Below, piece after piece: positions 58,381 through 64,000 of a stretch of 64,000 bases of DNA (position 1 is its first letter; the number at the start of each line of letters is the position of its first letter). The stretch spans positions 1,550,001-1,614,000 of the forward strand of contig NZ_CP109999.1 of assembly GCF_025947145.1 (NCBI RefSeq). The letters run 5' to 3'. Source of the DNA: Flavobacterium sp. N1994. Its GTDB lineage: Bacteria > Bacteroidota > Bacteroidia > Flavobacteriales > Flavobacteriaceae. The position numbers and the translations under genes were made by a program. Under the pieces are notes generated by a model that made no database searches, was not told where the DNA came from, and saw only the letters and a program-made list of their open reading frames with translations.

Positions 58381-61300
58381 ATGAAAAAGAACTACTTCAA
58401 AAAAAATTCTCAAAAAATACCTAATGAAGTTATAAAAAACATTGTATCTTTTAAAAACATTGCTTTTATAGTTATACTTCTTTGTTGTTTTAGTAATGCC
58501 ACAGGTCAAGGTGCATCTTGTGCTACAGCTACTGCAGTAAATTTGAATCAAGAATATACAACTTTTTCAATCACAGATGCAACAGTTAATGATCCAACAC
58601 CAGCTACATGCAATGGACAATCTCCAGTAAGAGACGGTTGGTTTAGTTTTGTAGCAAATGGGACTGAAGCTAACATAATTACTACCGCTACAAATAGAAA
58701 TCCCATATTGTATGCTTATTCTGGAACATGTGGAGTAGGATTAACATTCATGAGTTGTGCTAATGCAACCACATCAACTGGTGGACATACTGAAACACTG
58801 AGTTTATCAGGATTGACTTCTGGCGTTACTTATTATGTTAGAGTTGGAAATTCAACCAATAACAACATGAGTCTTTCATCATTTGTTATTATAACTAATG
58901 ATAAATGTTCCAATGCGCAATTATTAACCTCCAACACAAGTTGTGTTACTATTAATGGTTCAACTTCTGGGGCTACTGACAACAATGAAGTAGGAGATTG
59001 TACAACTGGTGCAGAAAATGCAGTTTGGTTTCAATTCCAAGCAGTTACTACAACACACATTGTCACTGTTGATGGAATCACTGGTTTTGACCCTGTTTTG
59101 AGTGTAATTAATACTTGTGGAGTTGCTGGTAGTCCTACAGGTGGAAGTTGTATTGATAATACAGCTGATGGTGGAATAGAAACACTTACTCTAACTGGAT
59201 TAACAGTTGGAAACTTTTACAAAATACAAGTACACGATTTTCAAGGGGATTTAATTTCTAATGGCTTTACTATTTGTGTTACTCATTCATTACCTCCCAC
59301 CATAACAAACTTATTGACACCTTCAAGTGGTTGCGTCGGTTCAAGTATAACAATTACTGGAACTAATCTGTTAGGGGCTACTGCAGCAAACGTAAAAATT
59401 GGAGGCACTTCGGTTTCATCAATAACATCAAATGACGGAAGTACATTAGTTGCCGTAATTGGTGCAGGAACAACTGGAACCGTCAGTGTAACAACAGCTG
59501 GTGGAACTGCAACTAGTATAGGAACTTTTACTGTAAACCCACTACCTGCAAGTATTTCAGGAGCAGCAACTGTATGTACTGGTACAACGACGACTTTAAC
59601 AAACATAACAGCTGGCGGAACTTGGTCTATCATAAACGGAACTGGTTCAGCATCCATTTCAACAACTGGGGATGTTACAGGTACTACGGCTGGTACTATA
59701 ACCGTAGTTTATACTTTACCAACGACTTGTAGCGTGACTAAAGCATTAACCGTTCAACAAAGCCCCGGAGCAATTGCTGGTGGGACCGCAACAGTGTGTG
59801 TTAGTGCTTCAACGCCTGCTTTCACTAATCCAAATGCCGGAGGAACTTGGTCAGTTACCAACGGAACAGGAACCGCAACTATAACCGCGGGCGGTGTTCT
59901 TACCGGAACTGCCGCTGGAACTGTAACCGTGAACTATACCATAGGGTCTTGTATTCCTGCAACATATTCAGTAACTGTAAATCCAATACCGGCTGCTATT
60001 GCTGGAGGTGCCGCTACAGTTTGCACAGGAGCAAATACAGTTGCTTTTACTGATGCTACTGCAGGTGGAACTTGGTCAATCACCAATGGAACTGGTTCTG
60101 CTACAATTTCAATAGGAGGTGTTGCAACTGGAAGTACTGCTGGTACAGTTAATGTCGTGTATACTTTACCATCAACTTGTAGCGTAACTAAAGCCTTAAC
60201 CGTTCAACAAACACCAGGAGCAATTGCTGGTGGAGCAGCGACAGTGTGTGTTAGTGCTTCAACACCTGCATTTACTAATCCAAATGCTGGAGGAACTTGG
60301 TCAGTTACCAATGGAACAGGTACCGCAACTATATCTGTGGGTGGTGTTCTAACTGGTACTGCCGCTGGAACCGTAACCGTTAACTATACTATAGGTTCTT
60401 GTACTCCTGCAACTTATTCTGTGACTGTTAATCCAATACCAGCTGCTATTGCTGGAGGAGCCGCTACAGTTTGTACAGGAGCTAATACGGTTGCTTTTAC
60501 TGATGCTACTGCGGGTGGAACTTGGTCAATTACCAATGGAACTGGTTCTGCTACAATTTCAATAGGAGGTGTTGCAACTGGAAGTACTGCTGGTACAGTT
60601 AATGTCGTGTATACTTTACCATCAACTTGTAGCGTAACTAAAGCATTAACCGTTCAACAAACACCAGGAGCAATTGCTGGTGGAGCAGCAACAGTGTGTG
60701 TTAGCGCTTCAACACCTGCATTTACTAATCCAAACGGTGGAGGAACTTGGTCGGTTACCAACGGAACCGGCACCGCCACCATTACTGCTGGTGGAGTTCT
60801 AACTGGAACAGCCGCAGGAACAGTAACTGTCAATTATACTATAGGATCTTGTACTCCTGCAACTTATGCTGTAACTGTTAACCCATTACCAACAAATCCT
60901 GGAAATCCAACAAGTGATTCTCCACAATGTAATCCTCCTGGTGTGACTTTAACAAGAGCTGCTGCACCTCCGGGTTCTGAAAACTATTATTGGCAAACTG
61001 TTTCTTTGGGAACGAATACCTCTAATAGTGCCAATACTTATAATGCAACTACTTCAGGAACATATTATATTAGATCACAGATAATTTCAACAGGTTGTTG
61101 GAGTTCAGGCCAAGGTAGTGCAACTGTTGTTGTAAATAACAGTCCAAGCACTTTAGCTACTGTTCCTTCTCCAGCTAACTCATCAACTGGAATTTGTTAT
61201 TCTGGTTCGGGAGCTATTACAAATGTTTCATGGACTGCAGCAGCTGGTGCTACATCCTACGATGTTTACTTTGGAGCTGGCAGTCTTCCTGGCAGTATAA

Positions 61301-64000
61301 CATCTAACGTAGCCACAACATCATATACAACCGGTGCACTATTAGCTTCAACCACATATTATTGGAAAATAGTACCCAAAAATGCGTGCGGCATTACTAC
61401 TGGCACTCCTATAACTTGGATCTTTACAACTGCATCTGCAATTTGTTATTGTACACCAACATATAGTAACGGAACTTCATTTGGAGGAGATGAAATTACA
61501 AATGTGTCTCTAGGTACACTTAATAATTCAACTGGAGCATCAGCATCTCCATATTATACCTTTTACAACACCGCAACAATACCTAATCTTTCTCAATCAA
61601 CGACTGCCTCAATATCTATTACTTTTGGTTCGGGCAGCAGTCAATATGCAGCGGTTTGGATTGATTTTAATCAAAATGGGGTTTTTGAAGCTACTGAAGG
61701 AGTAGTTTCAACAGTAACAGGTGGATCAGGTGGAACTATAACATTAAATATTCCTGTACCCGCAGGGGCTATACTGGGTAATACCCGAATGAGAGTTAGA
61801 GGGGGAGATGACAGTGCCCTTACAACTGCTCAAGCTTGTGGGGTATCAAATAGTTCATATGGAGAAACAGAAGATTATATTGTCAATATAATTGGTTTGA
61901 CTCCTTGTACTACCCCAACGTCTCAACCTACATCCCTTGTATTGTCATCTATAACTACAACTACTATAGCTGGAGCTTTTACGAATGCTAGCACCATACC
62001 AAGTGGTTATTTAATAGTTAGAAGTACTAGTGCCACTCCACCCTCACCTATAAATGGGACAACCTATGCAGTTGGCTCTACAACTTTTGGAGTAGGAACT
62101 CTAGTCATACAAGGAAGTGTTGTTGCAAGTACTTCTACATCTTTTTCAGATACTAGTTTAACAAGTAATACAAAATATTATTATTATATTTTCTCATACA
62201 ATAATGCTTGTTCTGGAGCACCTTTCTATTTCACTACATCACCATTAAGCAACAATGCTATAACATGTGTTGCGGCTTTATCAAGCGCTCCTGTAAATTC
62301 AGCTATAACTGGAACAAGTTGTACCATAACATGGGGGGCTTCTCCAGCTGGGGGAAGTGCTGCCACAATAAATTATACCTTGGAAGTTTATAGTGATTCT
62401 GGATACTCAACACCTATTTCAGGCTCTCCTTTTTCAGTTGGCACAGCTATAACTTATTCTTTATCTGGTCTAAACGGAGGAACAGTATACTACTATAGAG
62501 TTAAAGCTAGCAACGGCAGTTGCGATAGCCCATATCAAACAGGAACAGTAACTACTACAATAACTAATGATAATTGTTCTGGAGCAGTATTATTAACTGT
62601 AAATCCAAATTCGACTTGTATAATTAGTTCTACTGGTACTACAACAGGTGCAACACAATCTCAAGTAGGATGTACAGGAAATGCTGATGACGATGTTTGG
62701 TTCCGCTTTGTTGCCACTGGGATTTCTCATATAGTAACAGTTACCCCGTTAACACTTAACAATGCCGTTTTTGAAGTATTCAACGGAAATTGCGCTAGTT
62801 TAGCATCAACAATATGTGTTAATAACACTTCTGGATCAAGTATTGAGACAACAACCCTAACTGGTTTAACTTCTGGACAAACCTATTATGTAAGAGTATA
62901 CAGTAACGGGAACGGAACAAATACTGGTACCTTCACAATTTGTATAACATCTCCCGTACCGCCTTCAAATAATCAATGTGCAAATGCAACTACTTTACCT
63001 TGTGGCACTTCAAATCTAGCTGGAACAACTGTGCTTGCAGCAAGTTATACGCATGGTACTGGATGTCTTATGAGTAATTATGGTGTATGGTATACTTTTA
63101 CAGGTGATGGGAATTCAAGTACTATTTCAGTAACTACTACAAATAATGATATCGAATTGTCAATCTCTAGTGGAAGTTGCGGAAACTTAACTAACATTGC
63201 TTGTCAGGATTCTGCTCTTTCAAATGGCACCGAGACCTATACTTTTACAACTGCCATAGGAGTTACTTACTATGTATACATTGCCAATTATTATTCTGGA
63301 GGCACAAGCTCTGATACAGGAACATTTACCATTTCAAGAACTTGCGTTGTGCCTTATAACCCTTGCACATCAATATCAAATATTGCATCTTGTGGGTCAG
63401 GAAACACTGTTACAATTCCATCTGGAATAGGAGGTTACAGCCCTTCTTCGTGCGGATGGACCACCCCTGGAGTAGAAAAAATTTATACTTTCACACCAGC
63501 ATCTAGTGGAAATTTCACTATCACACAAGCTAGTTCTTTTACCTATATTGACTATCAATTTAAACCAGTCTTATCTGGATGTAGTAGTGCAGGATGGTCT
63601 TGTATAGATACCCTGTCAGGAGCGGGAACTACTACTAGTTTTACCTTAACTGCTGGTGTCCAATATTACATTTTATTAGACCCTGAGTCTTCTTCAGGTG
63701 GTAGTGTAAATTTTACTATTAATTGTCCAACGCCACCTCTTACAAATGATGAACCTTGTAATGCTATAGCCTTAACCGTAAGTACCACTTGTAGTTATAG
63801 TACTTATACTAATTCAGGAGCAGCTGGTACTGGTGGAGTTACTGCACCAGGATGTGCTAATTATGATGGTGGAGATGTTTGGTTTACAGCAGTAGTACCT
63901 GCTACTGGAGAACTTGATGTAGATTTACAAAGTGGTGCCATGACTGATAGTGGTATGGCATTTTACTCAGGCACTTGTGGCTCCTTAACCCTATTAGAAT
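58381..64000 (+). CDS. Giant secreted repeat adhesin with PKD-like, FN3 and GEVED domains, C-terminus beyond right edge (partial)
   Basis: The frame is open from the ATG at 58381 to the window edge (1873 codons), so the end is missing. A longish basic N-terminus precedes a hydrophobic signal at about 29-45 (ending NATGQ). Domains in order: two PPC-like beta modules with the C.A...L motif (about 45-305); an IPT/TIG segment (about 305-385); six PKD-like repeats of about 75 residues (about 388-835); a fibronectin III-like module (about 925-1020); a GEVED domain (about 1065-1175, WIDFNQNGVFEATEGV and ETEDYIVNI); Ig/FN3-like modules; then at least four PPC-like modules (DDVWFRFVAT, VWYTFTGDG, GDVWFTAVVP). 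Such proteins are normally exported by the T9SS; its tail and any partner genes lie off-window. Surface adhesion is inferred. Confidence 0.87.
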   Translation, partial: MKKNYFKKNSQKIPNEVIKNIVSFKNIAFIVILLCCFSNATGQGASCATATAVNLNQEYTTFSITDATVNDPTPATCNGQSPVRDGWFSFVANGTEANIITTATNRNPILYAYSGTCGVGLTFMSCANATTSTGGHTETLSLSGLTSGVTYYVRVGNSTNNNMSLSSFVIITNDKCSNAQLLTSNTSCVTINGSTSGATDNNEVGDCTTGAENAVWFQFQAVTTTHIVTVDGITGFDPVLSVINTCGVAGSPTGGSCIDNTADGGIETLTLTGLTVGNFYKIQVHDFQGDLISNGFTICVTHSLPPTITNLLTPSSGCVGSSITITGTNLLGATAANVKIGGTSVSSITSNDGSTLVAVIGAGTTGTVSVTTAGGTATSIGTFTVNPLPASISGAATVCTGTTTTLTNITAGGTWSIINGTGSASISTTGDVTGTTAGTITVVYTLPTTCSVTKALTVQQSPGAIAGGTATVCVSASTPAFTNPNAGGTWSVTNGTGTATITAGGVLTGTAAGTVTVNYTIGSCIPATYSVTVNPIPAAIAGGAATVCTGANTVAFTDATAGGTWSITNGTGSATISIGGVATGSTAGTVNVVYTLPSTCSVTKALTVQQTPGAIAGGAATVCVSASTPAFTNPNAGGTWSVTNGTGTATISVGGVLTGTAAGTVTVNYTIGSCTPATYSVTVNPIPAAIAGGAATVCTGANTVAFTDATAGGTWSITNGTGSATISIGGVATGSTAGTVNVVYTLPSTCSVTKALTVQQTPGAIAGGAATVCVSASTPAFTNPNGGGTWSVTNGTGTATITAGGVLTGTAAGTVTVNYTIGSCTPATYAVTVNPLPTNPGNPTSDSPQCNPPGVTLTRAAAPPGSENYYWQTVSLGTNTSNSANTYNATTSGTYYIRSQIISTGCWSSGQGSATVVVNNSPSTLATVPSPANSSTGICYSGSGAITNVSWTAAAGATSYDVYFGAGSLPGSITSNVATTSYTTGALLASTTYYWKIVPKNACGITTGTPITWIFTTASAICYCTPTYSNGTSFGGDEITNVSLGTLNNSTGASASPYYTFYNTATIPNLSQSTTASISITFGSGSSQYAAVWIDFNQNGVFEATEGVVSTVTGGSGGTITLNIPVPAGAILGNTRMRVRGGDDSALTTAQACGVSNSSYGETEDYIVNIIGLTPCTTPTSQPTSLVLSSITTTTIAGAFTNASTIPSGYLIVRSTSATPPSPINGTTYAVGSTTFGVGTLVIQGSVVASTSTSFSDTSLTSNTKYYYYIFSYNNACSGAPFYFTTSPLSNNAITCVAALSSAPVNSAITGTSCTITWGASPAGGSAATINYTLEVYSDSGYSTPISGSPFSVGTAITYSLSGLNGGTVYYYRVKASNGSCDSPYQTGTVTTTITNDNCSGAVLLTVNPNSTCIISSTGTTTGATQSQVGCTGNADDDVWFRFVATGISHIVTVTPLTLNNAVFEVFNGNCASLASTICVNNTSGSSIETTTLTGLTSGQTYYVRVYSNGNGTNTGTFTICITSPVPPSNNQCANATTLPCGTSNLAGTTVLAASYTHGTGCLMSNYGVWYTFTGDGNSSTISVTTTNNDIELSISSGSCGNLTNIACQDSALSNGTETYTFTTAIGVTYYVYIANYYSGGTSSDTGTFTISRTCVVPYNPCTSISNIASCGSGNTVTIPSGIGGYSPSSCGWTTPGVEKIYTFTPASSGNFTITQASSFTYIDYQFKPVLSGCSSAGWSCIDTLSGAGTTTSFTLTAGVQYYILLDPESSSGGSVNFTINCPTPPLTNDEPCNAIALTVSTTCSYSTYTNSGAAGTGGVTAPGCANYDGGDVWFTAVVPATGELDVDLQSGAMTDSGMAFYSGTCGSLTLLE
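59535..60885 (+). repeat. Three 450-bp higher-order repeats (pairs of 75-residue PKD-like units) in the right adhesin
   Basis: AGCGT.ACTAAAGC.TTAACC recurs at 59,731, 60,181 and 60,631, exactly 450 bp apart. Each 150-residue block holds two alternating unit types, one with ATVCTGANTVAFTDATAGGTW and one with ATVCVSASTPAFTNPNAGGTW. The second and third blocks are almost identical in DNA, the first slightly older. Confidence 0.88.

Noticed and set aside
58258..58551. 97-residue minus-strand frame over the right adhesin start
   Set aside because: It overlaps the signal peptide of the adhesin, whose frame continues for over 1800 codons.
59283..59657. 124-residue minus-strand Val/Pro-rich frame in the right adhesin
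   Set aside because: It is the antisense of Thr/Gly-rich repeats; such mirror frames are expected.

Overview
The window looks like a chromosomal segment of a Bacteroidetes bacterium, most likely Flavobacterium or a close relative. Evidence: strongly A+T-rich DNA; start regions without Shine-Dalgarno sequences; several promoters of the Bacteroidetes form TTG-N18..21-TAnnTTTG; type IX secretion (T9SS) sorting domains, PorP/SprF and SusC/SusD proteins; and an rpoB-rpoC-DUF3467 order typical of the phylum. No rRNA, CRISPR array, prophage, transposase or integron was found. Species cannot be named from this window.

Layout. (1) 1-16,090, all on the minus strand: a giant surface-protein region. It holds a repeat adhesin cut by the left edge, an unrecognised seven-helix membrane protein, an OmpA/PD40/TPR lipid-anchor-type protein, a PorP/SprF-like outer-membrane protein, and a 2172-residue adhesin with a T9SS type B (gliding-motility-associated) C-terminal domain. 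The last three form an adhesin / PorP / OmpA cassette, in which the PorP/SprF partner is expected to export or anchor the type B cargo. (2) 16,273-31,670, minus strand: the information-processing core. In transcription order: rpsU, xerC, hpf, tRNA-Thr(TGT), tRNA-Tyr(GTA), tRNA-Thr(GGT), tuf, tRNA-Trp(CCA), secE, nusG, rplK, rplA, rplJ, rplL, rpoB, rpoC, DUF3467. Terminators and hairpins divide it into segments. (3) 31,829-35,444, minus: a compact four-gene run (DUF2851, PspC-like, helix-hairpin-helix, acyl-CoA dehydrogenase). (4) 35,485-37,134, plus: a secreted PNGase F-like glycoamidase. (5) 37,211-48,545, minus: a CBS-domain cysteine/cystathionine synthase, a putative porin, a secreted M4 metallopeptidase with a T9SS type A tail, and a SusC/SusD pair. 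(6) 48,729-52,923: rnhB (+), lipB (-), lysS (+) and two small secreted proteins (+). (7) 52,976-57,956, minus: hemL, a glucosaminidase/LysM lipoprotein, a D-cysteine desulfhydrase/ACC-deaminase-like enzyme and a T9SS type A protein. (8) 58,381 to the right edge, plus: a second giant, repeat-rich adhesin, incomplete.

How it fits together: housekeeping transcription/translation genes lie between two cell-surface regions that depend on T9SS. Several regulatory details in the core are the most interesting sequence-level observations: a strong Shine-Dalgarno sequence on rpsU in a lineage that otherwise avoids them; a terminator ending one base before the xerC start codon; a tRNA/tuf promoter whose predicted start lies inside the hpf terminator stem; and strong hairpins in the rplL-rpoB and rpoB-rpoC gaps. 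Among the proteins, the clearest oddities are a jelly-roll-like domain spliced into one unit of a tandem repeat array, and a 450-bp higher-order repeat in the right-hand adhesin. I did not find a convincing wholly new biological system; the unrecognised seven-helix protein between the two adhesin genes is the best candidate for something undescribed.
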